A stretch of 64,000 bases of DNA from CAINVV01 sp963663675 (lineage in GTDB: Bacteria; Bacteroidota; Bacteroidia; Bacteroidales; Prolixibacteraceae), in contig OY760498.1 in the NCBI GenBank assembly GCA_963663675.1, positions 2,852,001 to 2,916,000 on the forward strand. The letters run 5' to 3'. A program made the position numbers and the translations under genes. This document shows positions 27,870-37,066 of this stretch, piece after piece (position 1 is the first letter of the stretch; each line of letters starts with the position of its first letter). The notes beneath the pieces are model-generated. The model made no database searches. It saw only the letters and a list, made by a program, of their open reading frames with translations, and was not told the origin of the DNA.

Positions 27870-29534
27870 ATGTGCGGAATAGTAGGAATTTTTGAAATCA
27901 ATGGTTCTTCTGAACAGTTGAGAACCAAAGCGCTTGAGATGTCAAAACGAATAAGGCATCGCGGACCCGACTGGTCAGGAATTTTTGTTGACAAGCGGGC
28001 TATCATCGCACATGAGAGACTTGCCATTGTTGATCCGGCCTCCGGGCAGCAACCCATTTACAGCAAAGACAGGAACCTTGTCCTGGGAGTAAACGGGGAG
28101 ATTTACAACCATCGTGAACTGAGGAAACCACTAGAAGACAAATATGAATTCCAGACACAGTCAGACTGTGAAGTAATTCTTGCCCTTTACAAGGAAAAAG
28201 GGATAGACTTTCTTGAGGATCTTAACGGAATATTTGCCTTCGCCCTTTATGACAGGGAAAAAGACTGCTACCTTATTGCGCGGGATCATATCGGCATTAT
28301 TCCGCTTTACATGGGCTGGGATGTTGATGGGGTGCTTTATATTGCCTCTGAGCTCAAATCGCTGGAAGGTTACTGCAAAATAATAGAAGAATTTTTACCC
28401 GGACATTACCTGTACAGCAAGGACGGCGTATTGAAAAAATGGTACGAACGCACCTGGGACAAGTATGAAAATGTCAAAGACAACGTGTCAAAGATTGACG
28501 TACTCCGCAAAGCCCTGGAAGATGCTGTACATCGTCAGCTGATGTCGGATGTCCCTTATGGTGTGCTTTTGTCAGGAGGTCTGGATTCTTCTGTGATTTC
28601 AGCCATTGCCAAAAAATACGCTGCCAAACGGGTGGAAACAGACAATACAACTGAGGCATGGTGGCCTCAGCTGCACTCATTTGCAGTTGGCCTTACAGGA
28701 TCACCAGACCTCGTTGCTGCCCGAAAAGTGGCTGAACATATCGGAACCGTTCACCATGAAATTCATTTTACAGTTCAGGAAGGCCTTGATGCCATCCGTG
28801 ATGTAATATATCACCTGGAAACCTATGATGTGACAACCGTCAGAGCATCAACCCCTATGTATCTGATGTCCAGAGTTATAAAATCTATGGGTGTCAAAAT
28901 GGTGCTTTCAGGAGAGGGTGCCGATGAAATATTCGGTGGATACCTGTATTTTCACAAAGCACCTAACGCGCAGGCATTTCATGAAGAAACAATACGCAAG
29001 CTGAGCAAACTGCATTTGTATGATTGCCTTCGTGCAAACAAATCGCTCGCTGCATGGGGTGTGGAAGGCCGTGTACCATTCCTCGACAAAGAATTTATGG
29101 ATGTAGCCATGACATTGAATCCGGAGGATAAGATGGCCAAGGACGGGAAAATGGAAAAATGGATCCTGCGCAAGGCTTTTGAGGATTACCTTCCCGCAAG
29201 CGTTGCCTGGCGACAGAAAGAACAGTTTTCAGACGGTGTAGGCTATAGCTGGATTGATTCGCTGAAAAAGCTCACCGGAGAGAAAGTGAGCGATGAACAA
29301 ATGAAGAGTGCAAAATTCCGCTTCCCAATCAATACTCCCATGTCAAAAGAAGAGTATTTCTATCGCTCGATTTTTGCCGAACATTTTCCGTCAGATACTG
29401 CGGCATCCTGCGTACCATCCGTACCATCCATTGCCTGCAGTACACCCGAGGCACTTGCCTGGGATCCCTCTTTCAGAAACAATGCAGATCCGTCGGGTAG
29501 AGCCGTCAAATCAGTTCACCTTGACAGTAACTAA
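27870..29534 (+). CDS. asnB: Asparagine synthase B (glutamine-hydrolysing)
   Basis: Makes asparagine from aspartate, ATP and glutamine. The Ntn glutaminase domain starts with the catalytic C2 (MCGIVGIFE) and has RHRGPDWSG. The synthetase domain has the ATP-pyrophosphatase loop LLSGGLDSS and LSGEGADEIFGGY. The tail PEALAWDPSF...DPSGRAVKSVH is that of the E. coli AsnB type. Length 554 is typical. It is a monocistronic gene under a well-defined promoter. Confidence 0.96.
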   Translation: MCGIVGIFEINGSSEQLRTKALEMSKRIRHRGPDWSGIFVDKRAIIAHERLAIVDPASGQQPIYSKDRNLVLGVNGEIYNHRELRKPLEDKYEFQTQSDCEVILALYKEKGIDFLEDLNGIFAFALYDREKDCYLIARDHIGIIPLYMGWDVDGVLYIASELKSLEGYCKIIEEFLPGHYLYSKDGVLKKWYERTWDKYENVKDNVSKIDVLRKALEDAVHRQLMSDVPYGVLLSGGLDSSVISAIAKKYAAKRVETDNTTEAWWPQLHSFAVGLTGSPDLVAARKVAEHIGTVHHEIHFTVQEGLDAIRDVIYHLETYDVTTVRASTPMYLMSRVIKSMGVKMVLSGEGADEIFGGYLYFHKAPNAQAFHEETIRKLSKLHLYDCLRANKSLAAWGVEGRVPFLDKEFMDVAMTLNPEDKMAKDGKMEKWILRKAFEDYLPASVAWRQKEQFSDGVGYSWIDSLKKLTGEKVSDEQMKSAKFRFPINTPMSKEEYFYRSIFAEHFPSDTAASCVPSVPSIACSTPEALAWDPSFRNNADPSGRAVKSVHLDSN

Positions 29535-29570
29535 AGAATAATAGAGGGTATCTTAAGAGTATTTAATTAA

Positions 29571-29671
29571 ACCTCAAAGGAAACAAAGAAATTTCGCAAA
29601 GATCACAAAGATATTAAATATCAGCATATTAACTTCGTGAACTTTGCACCTTCTCTGTTTCCTTTGCGGTT
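29571..29671. repeat. Inverted repeat between convergent asnB and cdaA
   Basis: Two arms of about 40 bp (29571-29610 and 29633-29671) are imperfect reverse complements; both carry CAAAGGAAACA(A/G)AGAA and GCAAAG(A/T)TCAC. A 22-bp AT-rich centre separates them. Sequences of the GCAAAG-type recur between genes in Bacteroidota. A bidirectional transcription stop is the simplest role. Confidence 0.65.
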
Positions 29672-29679
29672 AAAATTAA

Positions 29680-30462
29680 TCAATGCTTCTCTTCAGACTG
29701 CAGTATCCGGAACAGCTCATCCGGAGAGACATTTTCCATCAATTTTCCGTTCTCTGTAATAGAAATCCTTCCTGTCTCTTCGCTGACAACAATAGTAAAA
29801 GCATCTGTAACTTCCGACATTCCGATGGCTGCCCGGTGCCTTAGTCCCAATGCCGGACTAATTTCCTGGCTTGAGGAGACAGGTAAAATACATCTTACAG
29901 CCTGAATCCTGTTAGAGGCGACAATACACGCGCCGTCATGAAGGGGAGAATTTTTAAAAAAGATGCTACTGATCAGATCCGTACGAATTTCTGCATCGAT
30001 GAATTCGCCTGTCCGCACATACTCCTTCAACTCGTTTTCCCTGGAGATTACTATCAACGCACCGGTCTTTGTCTTTGACATTTGAATGCAGGCATCAACT
30101 ATTGATTTTATGCCTGCCGGCGAAATATTTCTGAACCTTCCCGAAAAAATCGATTCTATGGAGATTTTTTTGTTGGCCCTGTAGCTGTTGCCCAGCATCA
30201 ACAGAAAACGACGAATTTCCTGCTGGAATACAACAATAATTGCAATCATCCCTACACCAAACAGTTGGCTTAATATTGATCCCAGCAGTTCCATTTTCAA
30301 GGCCCTGACCACGACCCAAACCATAAAAACGATGAAAATTCCGAGAAATATGCTAAAAGTGACAGTTCCCCTGACAAGGCTGTACAATTCGTAAAACAGA
30401 ATTGCCACGAAAAAGATATCGACTATATCAAGGAATTTAATGTAAATAAATAGTTCGGACAT
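29680..30462 (-). CDS. cdaA: Diadenylate cyclase (c-di-AMP synthase, CdaA type)
   Basis: Makes cyclic di-AMP from two ATP. Three hydrophobic segments lie in the first 90 residues. The DAC domain follows with SPLHDGACIV (DGA) and LGLRHRAAIG (RHR), both intact. The start at 30462 (MSELFIYIKF) is chosen because the longer frame to 30504 would run back into folP. From 30462 the gene begins 4 bp after the folP stop, and the N-terminus matches CdaA. The folP-cdaA pairing is conserved in the phylum. Confidence 0.93.
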   Translation of the reverse strand: MSELFIYIKFLDIVDIFFVAILFYELYSLVRGTVTFSIFLGIFIVFMVWVVVRALKMELLGSILSQLFGVGMIAIIVVFQQEIRRFLLMLGNSYRANKKISIESIFSGRFRNISPAGIKSIVDACIQMSKTKTGALIVISRENELKEYVRTGEFIDAEIRTDLISSIFFKNSPLHDGACIVASNRIQAVRCILPVSSSQEISPALGLRHRAAIGMSEVTDAFTIVVSEETGRISITENGKLMENVSPDELFRILQSEEKH

Positions 30463-30466
30463 AAAG

Positions 30467-31336
30467 TCAGTGTTTAAGTTCTTTGACAAGCCGGATAGCC
30501 TCAACCGCCTCTTTTACATCATGCACCCTCAGGATATCCGCCCCACCCATCAAAGCAAGGGTGTTCAAAGCCGTTGTCCCGTTCAGGCTCTCTTCCGGCG
30601 TAATGTTCAGCAGTTTCCAGATCATCGTCTTTCGGGACAAACCCACCATCAAAGGTAATTCAAAAAGCCGGAATGAATCAAGACGGTTCAAAATTTGGAA
30701 ATTATGTTCCCTGCTTTTGCCAAACCCAAAACCTGGATCCAAAATTATATCGTTTACTCCCAACAACTTCAGGGTATTGACTTTTTCTGAAATTCCAAGG
30801 ATAATCTCCCTGACAACATTTGTATAGGATGGATTTTGCTGCATGGTCTGAGGAATTCCCTGCATATGCATCAAAATATACGGCAGACCCAGGTCCGCCA
30901 CGGTCTGAAACATATTGGCATCAAGTTCTCCTCCCGAAATATCATTGACAATGCAATTCCCGGTTTCAGAAACAACCCTGGAAATTACACCTGAACGATA
31001 ACTGTCTACAGATAGAATAGCCTGGGGAAAGTGTTTTCTTACAGATTTTACAAACGGAAGCAAGCGGCTTATTTCCTCCTCTTCCGAAACAGGTTGAGCA
31101 CCCGGCCTTGTTGACACTGCACCCATATCCACAATCAGGCCTCCCTGGTCAAGTATCTGTTCTGCGCGATACAATACAGCTTTCTCATTCTGATATCTGC
31201 CGCCGTCGTAAAATGAATCCGGAGTCAGATTCAAAATCCCCATAACTATTGGCTCATTGAGAAAAATCAGCCGACCATTCAGCTGAATCGATTTTTTTTT
31301 GCGGTAAAAGGGGCGGTCGATTTTTTGAAACAACAT
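30467..31336 (-). CDS. folP: Dihydropteroate synthase
   Basis: Condenses p-aminobenzoate with the pterin pyrophosphate to give dihydropteroate in folate synthesis; the target of sulfonamides. Conserved blocks are MGILNLTPDSFYDGG, DMGAVSTRPGA, SVDSYRS, NDISGG and LDPGFGFGKSREHN. Length 289 is normal, with about 25 extra N-terminal residues before the first strand. It is translated just ahead of cdaA. Confidence 0.95.
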   Translation of the reverse strand: MLFQKIDRPFYRKKKSIQLNGRLIFLNEPIVMGILNLTPDSFYDGGRYQNEKAVLYRAEQILDQGGLIVDMGAVSTRPGAQPVSEEEEISRLLPFVKSVRKHFPQAILSVDSYRSGVISRVVSETGNCIVNDISGGELDANMFQTVADLGLPYILMHMQGIPQTMQQNPSYTNVVREIILGISEKVNTLKLLGVNDIILDPGFGFGKSREHNFQILNRLDSFRLFELPLMVGLSRKTMIWKLLNITPEESLNGTTALNTLALMGGADILRVHDVKEAVEAIRLVKELKH

Positions 31337-31435
31337 GGAATCACTTTTATATTGCTATGTTCATTTCTGACAATTGCCTGCCGGTACAGAGATATTCGAT
31401 TAATACGATGAGATATAATAATTGTTCTCCTCTCA

Positions 31436-31443
31436 CAAAAATA
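31436..31443 (-). promoter_or_regulatory. Promoter -7 element (TATTTTTG) for folP-cdaA
   Basis: TAnnTTTG on the minus strand about 100 bp upstream of the folP start. The -33 box is not evident. Confidence 0.35.
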
Positions 31444-31583
31444 GTAATAATAGCCACAACCATTCCTCGAAAATTAATACTTTTAGGGTTTTTATTGTGC
31501 ATTGAAGACCTGGCTGAGGCAATTAAGCGTATAAGATTTAATTAAACATTAAGATCAATTTATCCCATGAGATGCCTCTCCCT

Positions 31584-31591
31584 TAACTTTG
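31584..31591 (+). promoter_or_regulatory. Promoter -7 element (TAACTTTG) for DUF1599-DoxX
   Basis: TAnnTTTG on the plus strand, 50 bp upstream of the DUF1599 ATG. The -33 box is weak. Confidence 0.4.
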
Positions 31592-31641
31592 AGAACAATT
31601 AGGAAATTGAAGCATAGAAGCTTTAGCTTATTTAAATTCCA

Positions 31642-32184
31642 ATGAAGAAAACCAAAGAACAATATGATCATGTCATCGGTTTGTGCCGGGAAGTTTTTCT
31701 TAAAAAAATGAAAGATTACGGGACTGCCTGGCGTATTTTACGTCCCTCTTCCATGACTGACCAGATATTTATAAAAGCTCAGCGTATTCGTAATTTAGAA
31801 GAAACCGGTATTTCAAAAATTGAAGATGATGCCCGCACCGAATTTATCGGCATCATCAATTATTGTGCTATGGCACTAATTCAACTGGATCTTGGGACTA
31901 TGGATGAAGAACTTCCTCACGAAATGACTGAAGCTCTGTATCTTGCCAAACTTGAGGAAGCCAGGAAGCTTATGATGGACAAGAATCACGATTATGGAGA
32001 AGCCTGGAGAAAGATGAGAATAAGTTCCTTTACAGACCTGATCCTTATGAAAATCAAGCGCACCAAACAAATTGAGGACAACCAGGGCAAAACACTTATC
32101 TCGGAGGGAGTTGATGCAAATTATATGGACATGATCAATTATTCGGTTTTTGCTTTGATAAAAATTGAATTTGAGAAAGCATGA
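31642..32184 (+). CDS. DUF1599 protein, tandem-repeat nucleotidase-like
   Basis: A 180-residue protein built of two copies of one unit, about residues 14-77 and 100-178. Both contain KDYGTAWRxxRPSSxTDQI / HDYGEAWRKMRISSFTDLI and end in an INYCAMALIQ / INYSVFALIK helix. The all-helical pattern recalls MazG-like nucleotide pyrophosphohydrolases, but I see no complete ExxE-xxED metal motif, so the function is open. It leads a conserved Bacteroidota run with the DoxX-like gene and tpiA. Confidence 0.8.
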   Translation: MKKTKEQYDHVIGLCREVFLKKMKDYGTAWRILRPSSMTDQIFIKAQRIRNLEETGISKIEDDARTEFIGIINYCAMALIQLDLGTMDEELPHEMTEALYLAKLEEARKLMMDKNHDYGEAWRKMRISSFTDLILMKIKRTKQIEDNQGKTLISEGVDANYMDMINYSVFALIKIEFEKA

Positions 32185-32199
32185 AACCCTCATGAATCA

Positions 32200-33420
32200 A
32201 TGACCACTAAAAACGATGAATGTAATCCTGATGGTCCCACTCGACTTTCAAAAACGAATGATAAACGAATGAACAAAGGAATAAAAAATCTCACAACGCT
32301 TTCACGCTGGATTTTTGGGGTAGTATTTATTTTTTCCGGTTTTGTCAAGGGAATTGATCCCTGGGGGCTGCAATACAAACTGGAAGATTATCTGCAAGCT
32401 ATGGGGCTTGACAGCCTCTCCTTCTTCGCACCTTTTGGTTCATTTGCTTTGCCTTTCGCAGAATTTATTATTGGTGCAGGAATGCTGCTTTGCATACGCA
32501 TTCCGCTGACATCCCTCCTGGGCCTGGTATTCATGGCGTTCTTCACCCCATTGACATTGTATGTTGCCATCAGGAATCCGGTTACAGACTGCGGCTGTTT
32601 TGGTGATGCGCTGGTAATATCCAACTGGGATACTTTCTTTAAAAACATAGTCCTTCTGGCGATGATCATTTTGATTTATGTCAGGCGAAAAAATATCGAA
32701 CCGGTTATTCTTGGGAAATGGAAGTACTACCGGCTTAGCATCATCACAACTATTTACCTTGTATTCGTGGTTTGGTCATTCAGACACGATCCGGTATTTG
32801 ATTTCAGACCTTACAAGGTCGGCGTCAACATCCCCGAAGGGATGAAAATGCCGGAAGGGGCAAAGGGAGATGTTTACAGCAACACATTCTTTTACCGCAA
32901 TAAGAAATCCAACAAATTAAAGGAATTCAACGACAATAATCACCCATGGCAAGACTCCGTTAACTGGAAATATGAATCCATGGGAGACGCGGTGCTTGTC
33001 AGTAAGGGATACACGCCTCCTATTCATGATTTTCAGATCCGCACCGCTAACGGGGACGATGTTACTAACTTCTTCTTGACCGACGACAAGCCAACTTTTT
33101 TCCTGGTGGCCTACGACCTGACAAAAAGTTCAGCAAAAATTCAGGGAAAACTAAATGGTTTGGGAACCTGGGCCGGTATTTCCGGATACAATTTTGTCTG
33201 TCTTACCTCAACTACCGGGGTTCAATTGGAAGAATTCAAACAAAAAGCAAGTCCGACCTACGAATTTCTTTTTTGCGATGAAGTGACGCTGAAGACAATA
33301 ATCAGGTCCAATCCGGGGTTGTTATACCTTCGCAGAGGAACTATTTTGCGTAAATGGCATTACAATGATATACCAACCCCGGAAGAAATGGGCGAAGTAG
33401 TTTCCAAAGTAATCAAATAG
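32200..33420 (+). CDS. DoxX/MauE-like membrane protein with thioredoxin-like tail (BT_3928 type)
   Basis: A 406-residue protein. After a hydrophilic start, four hydrophobic segments (about residues 30-165) carry RWIFGVVFIFSGFVKGIDPWG and the cysteine pair in VTDCGCFGDALVISNWDTF, typical of DoxX/MauE proteins of this phylum. A fifth segment near 180 precedes a soluble domain that resembles a thioredoxin fold without CxxC (FFLVAYDLTKSSAK). ATG at 32269 (MNKGIKNLTTLSRW) is an equally good start and would remove 23 polar residues. A role in envelope thiol or quinol redox is inferred from the family only. A 102-bp gap containing a promoter element separates it from tpiA. Confidence 0.75.
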   Translation: MTTKNDECNPDGPTRLSKTNDKRMNKGIKNLTTLSRWIFGVVFIFSGFVKGIDPWGLQYKLEDYLQAMGLDSLSFFAPFGSFALPFAEFIIGAGMLLCIRIPLTSLLGLVFMAFFTPLTLYVAIRNPVTDCGCFGDALVISNWDTFFKNIVLLAMIILIYVRRKNIEPVILGKWKYYRLSIITTIYLVFVVWSFRHDPVFDFRPYKVGVNIPEGMKMPEGAKGDVYSNTFFYRNKKSNKLKEFNDNNHPWQDSVNWKYESMGDAVLVSKGYTPPIHDFQIRTANGDDVTNFFLTDDKPTFFLVAYDLTKSSAKIQGKLNGLGTWAGISGYNFVCLTSTTGVQLEEFKQKASPTYEFLFCDEVTLKTIIRSNPGLLYLRRGTILRKWHYNDIPTPEEMGEVVSKVIK

Positions 33421-33473
33421 TTAAATCGGATAATGGCAGACCCTGGCAGATAGCATATTCAAGGTCTGATTCT

Positions 33474-33481
33474 TATCTTTG
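33474..33481 (+). promoter_or_regulatory. Promoter -7 element (TATCTTTG) for tpiA
   Basis: An exact TAnnTTTG match 41 bp upstream of the tpiA ATG in the gap after the DoxX-like gene. The -33 box is poor. Confidence 0.45.
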
Positions 33482-33522
33482 CAGGAAGATCATTAACCTC
33501 AAAATTTTTAATATCACCGACC

Positions 33523-34281
33523 ATGAGAAAAAAAATTGTAGCCGGTAACTGGAAATGCAATACTACGGTTAGCGAAGGCGTGGCACTCGCACAACAAGTA
33601 AGTGATTTAGTTGCTGAAAAGGGTGCAAAAGATGTAGTAGTCGTCCTTGGCACACCATTTACCCACCTTACAAGTGTAGCCGCTGTTGTTGATAAAAGCC
33701 GGGTATCAGTGTCCGCCCAAAACTGTGCGGCAGAACCAAAAGGTGCCTTCACCGGCGAAGTAAGTGTATCTATGATACAATCTACAGGTGCGTCATTTGT
33801 CATTCTCGGGCACTCTGAACGCCGCGAATATTATCACGAAACCAGTGAGATTCTCAATAAAAAAGTGGCTTTGGCCCTGGCACAGGGATTGACACCCATC
33901 TATTGTTGCGGTGAAGCTCTCCGAATCCGCGAGGCAGGCACAGAAAATGCTTTCGTTCAGAACCAACTGGAAGAGACCATTTTTAATCTTTCTGCTGAAG
34001 ATTTCGGAAAGATCGTAATCGCCTATGAGCCAATCTGGGCCATAGGGACGGGGCGGACAGCCAGTTCACAACAAGCACAGGATATGCTGGCTTTTATCCG
34101 TCAGCTTATCGCTAAAAAATTCAGCCAGGCAATTGCTGAAAACTGTTCTATCCTTTACGGAGGATCCTGCAGCCCTGCCAATGCTAATGAGCTGTTTGCA
34201 CAGCCTGATATTGACGGAGGATTGATCGGTGGAGCATCTCTCAAGGCCGAAGACTTCCTGGCTATTATCAACGCTTATTAG
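33523..34281 (+). CDS. tpiA: Triosephosphate isomerase
   Basis: Interconverts dihydroxyacetone phosphate and glyceraldehyde 3-phosphate in glycolysis. K11 (GNWKCN), H97 (ILGHSERR) and E169 (AYEPIWAIGTG) are the catalytic residues, and GGSCSPANA and GGLIGGASL bind phosphate. Length 252 is standard. Confidence 0.97.
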   Translation: MRKKIVAGNWKCNTTVSEGVALAQQVSDLVAEKGAKDVVVVLGTPFTHLTSVAAVVDKSRVSVSAQNCAAEPKGAFTGEVSVSMIQSTGASFVILGHSERREYYHETSEILNKKVALALAQGLTPIYCCGEALRIREAGTENAFVQNQLEETIFNLSAEDFGKIVIAYEPIWAIGTGRTASSQQAQDMLAFIRQLIAKKFSQAIAENCSILYGGSCSPANANELFAQPDIDGGLIGGASLKAEDFLAIINAY

Positions 34282-34309
34282 GGTCCACCGGGGACTTAAA
34301 ATTATAATT

Positions 34310-34351
34310 CGCACGAAGTAACAGCAATTGTCTGCTCTTCGTGCGTTTTTT
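34310..34351 (+). terminator. Rho-independent terminator of tpiA
   Basis: A 9-bp GC-rich stem (CGCACGAAG, 34310-34318, with 34337-34345), a loop that can itself pair, and six T directly after. It lies 29 bp from the tpiA stop. Confidence 0.9.
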
Positions 34352-34419
34352 GCTACTTTTAGAATTTATTTCCGTATAAAATAAATTCCGGACCTGCCGC
34401 TAACAATACAGATTATGGG

Positions 34420-37065
34420 ATGAAGAAATTCCTGTTGTTTAATGTCTTTTTCTTCCTGGCCTTTCTATCGATGGGTCATAACCTTAAAGGAAATATAAAG
34501 GATAAGAGTGGGGCCCCCATCCCCTTCGCTACGGTATTTATTAAGGAGGGAGCTCAAGGTACTACCACCAACGAAAACGGGGACTTTGAAATATCACTTC
34601 CAACCGGAAAATATTCAGTGACATACAGAAGTCTCGGCTTTAAACCCAAGACCGAGATTATTACCCTGACGGCAAAACCTCAAACTATTGCTGTGGTTCT
34701 TGAAGAACAATTTCAGGAGTTGCAGGAAGTTACCATCAGTGCGGGAATCGACAGGGCCTATCCTATTATGCGCAAAGTGATAAGCCTTCAGTATGTGCAT
34801 CTTAACCAGATGCAAAGCTACAGTGCCACAGCCTATCTGAGAGGAACCATAAAAGTTGAGAATATTCCGGGGATATTTAGAAATCAACTGAAAAAGCAGA
34901 ATATCGACATCAAATCGGGTGACATCCTTGTCCAGGAAAGTGTTAATGAAATCACTTATGTAGCCCCGGACAAATATGATTTAAAGATCAAATCCATCAA
35001 TTCTTCTTTTCCTAAAGGAATCGATTTCCAGGTGACTGACATTTTGGGTTCCAGTCTTTACCAGGACAATATAGATATTTTAATTTCCCCGGTAGGGAAA
35101 AATGCTTTTGGCCATTATGACTTTAAGTATGAGGGATTCAGCTATGAAGGGAAAAATATTGTAAACAAAATCAAAGTCACTCCAAAACGAAAGAGCAAGC
35201 TGTTGTTTGAAGGATACCTTTACATTATGGAGGAGTTCTGGTGTATAAGACAGGCCGATCTGAATTTTGAAACTCCGGTCGGAACTGTCAATATGTACAT
35301 GACGTATGATGAAGTTTCCCCATACATATGGTTGCCTGTTAGCCACAAATTTTCTTTTGATGCAAGTATGATGGGAATTAAGGGCAGTGGCAAGTTTTCA
35401 ACTTCCATGAAATATACTGACCTGCATTTTAACCAGGGAGTACTGGCCATGCTTAACCTCCCGGCAAAAGAGACCGCTGATAACACCAACACAAAATCTC
35501 AGGCTGTAACAAAGGCTAAAGCTGCAAAACAGTCCAAATCAGTGGAGAAAAAAAGAGATAAAATTGATGTATTGCTTGAAAAGAAGGATTTAAGCAACCG
35601 TGAGATGAATAAGCTTTCCCGGCTGATGGAATCCACACAGAATAAGACCAAGCCTGATACATTAAAATCGCTTGAGATAACTGAATCGGTAAAAGTCCGG
35701 GTCGACTCAAACGCAGGCAAACGCGATACTTCATTCTGGAATACCATGCGTCCGATTCCACTTGGACAAGATGAGCTCCAAAGTTTTCAGAAACGTGATT
35801 CCTTGATCCTCGAAGAACAAAAAAAACCAAAAAGTATTTCATTTGATAAGAAAAAAATCAATTTAGGCATGTTAGCCCCTCTGTTTATCGGCAGTGAGAA
35901 AACCTTGCGCGATTCCACTTGGCTATTCAACTATTATGGCCTTTTTAGTTTTAACCGGTTTACATTTAATGCCGTAGACGGATTTGCCCTGAGCCAGGAA
36001 TTTCTCTTCACTAAAAGATACAAACCGGGTAAATCACTCGAGATTCGTCCCCGGATTGCTTATGCCATCAACCGGAACATGCTAATGGGCAATCTCGGAA
36101 TCGGGTACAACTACAGCCCGATGCACAGGGGCTCAATAAACCTGAGCGGAGGAAGTTCATCCCAGGATTTCAACAACCAGGAACAGGCTATTTCACCTTT
36201 CATCAATGGTGTTTCGTCCTTATTTTTCAAGACCAATTTCGCCCGTTTTTATGAAAACAGGTTTGTAAAGATTGTTAACAAAGTGGATATTGCCAATGGG
36301 CTTGTGCTCCAGCTTAAAGTTGAATACAAAAATACCAGGCAACTTGAGAACTCCACAAATTTCTCCTTTATCAACAATAAACAGGAATATACTCCCAACC
36401 GGCCAGCGAATGTCGAGGTGACAGACGCGCAAATTGCAGATCAGATTTCGTCTGTAGCAGGCATCCACCTGGAATATACGCCAAAATATTATTACAAGAT
36501 CAGGAACGGAGTCAAGATCATGTCTCACTCGGCATTCCCGACTTTTTATTTCGAATACAATAAGGGAATAAAGAATATCCTGTCGAGTACATCTGATTTT
36601 GACTATTTCAACGCCGGACTTAAGTATGCCACCGAGTTTAGTCAGACCTCAAGCCTGGCTATGGAATTCAATGCAGGCTTTTATACCAACAACAATCAAA
36701 TTTATTTCTCCGATTTTGCCCATGTGATGACACAAAACAGTCCTGTTCTGCCGCATGAATACCGTCATTCATTCTATGTACCCAATTATTATTCTCTCTC
36801 AACTGCAGACAAGTTTGTCAACGGATTCATATCCTACAAATCACCTTTCTTGCTGTTAAAATACCTTCCCGGACTGAGCAATACCCTTTGGCGTGAGATG
36901 ATATGGGCCGGATATTACAGTTCTCCGGTCAATCCTCAACATACAGAGATAGGTTATACGTTGCTGGAAGTGTTCTATTCCACCAATGTAGGTGTTTTTG
37001 CAGGATTTGACAATCTGACCTTCACCAAAGTCGGCATAAACCTCGCCTTCAGAATAGCCTATTAA
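34420..37065 (+). CDS. DUF5686 outer-membrane protein with carboxypeptidase-like regulatory domain
   Basis: An 881-residue envelope protein. A signal peptide (residues 1-19) precedes a CarboxypepD_reg-like beta-sandwich (about 22-100, LKGNIKDKSGAPIPFATVFIKEGAQGTTTNENGDFEI), the N-terminal extension typical of Bacteroidota outer-membrane receptors. The DUF5686 region follows. A lysine/serine-rich linker (about 355-430) and a C-terminal half of alternating amphipathic strands ending in an aromatic-rich FRIAY suggest a beta-barrel. No TonB box or plug is recognised. The function is unknown. It is one base upstream of prmA. Confidence 0.8.
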   Translation: MKKFLLFNVFFFLAFLSMGHNLKGNIKDKSGAPIPFATVFIKEGAQGTTTNENGDFEISLPTGKYSVTYRSLGFKPKTEIITLTAKPQTIAVVLEEQFQELQEVTISAGIDRAYPIMRKVISLQYVHLNQMQSYSATAYLRGTIKVENIPGIFRNQLKKQNIDIKSGDILVQESVNEITYVAPDKYDLKIKSINSSFPKGIDFQVTDILGSSLYQDNIDILISPVGKNAFGHYDFKYEGFSYEGKNIVNKIKVTPKRKSKLLFEGYLYIMEEFWCIRQADLNFETPVGTVNMYMTYDEVSPYIWLPVSHKFSFDASMMGIKGSGKFSTSMKYTDLHFNQGVLAMLNLPAKETADNTNTKSQAVTKAKAAKQSKSVEKKRDKIDVLLEKKDLSNREMNKLSRLMESTQNKTKPDTLKSLEITESVKVRVDSNAGKRDTSFWNTMRPIPLGQDELQSFQKRDSLILEEQKKPKSISFDKKKINLGMLAPLFIGSEKTLRDSTWLFNYYGLFSFNRFTFNAVDGFALSQEFLFTKRYKPGKSLEIRPRIAYAINRNMLMGNLGIGYNYSPMHRGSINLSGGSSSQDFNNQEQAISPFINGVSSLFFKTNFARFYENRFVKIVNKVDIANGLVLQLKVEYKNTRQLENSTNFSFINNKQEYTPNRPANVEVTDAQIADQISSVAGIHLEYTPKYYYKIRNGVKIMSHSAFPTFYFEYNKGIKNILSSTSDFDYFNAGLKYATEFSQTSSLAMEFNAGFYTNNNQIYFSDFAHVMTQNSPVLPHEYRHSFYVPNYYSLSTADKFVNGFISYKSPFLLLKYLPGLSNTLWREMIWAGYYSSPVNPQHTEIGYTLLEVFYSTNVGVFAGFDNLTFTKVGINLAFRIAY

Positions 37066-37066
37066 A

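Larger units (their letters stand above)
31337..31641. other. Divergent promoter region folP / DUF1599
   Basis: About 305 bp between divergent operons. It holds a minus-strand TATTTTTG (31436-31443) for folP and a plus-strand TAACTTTG (31584-31591) for the DUF1599 operon. A 62-codon plus-strand frame at 31357 shows no family features and is not called. Confidence 0.5.
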
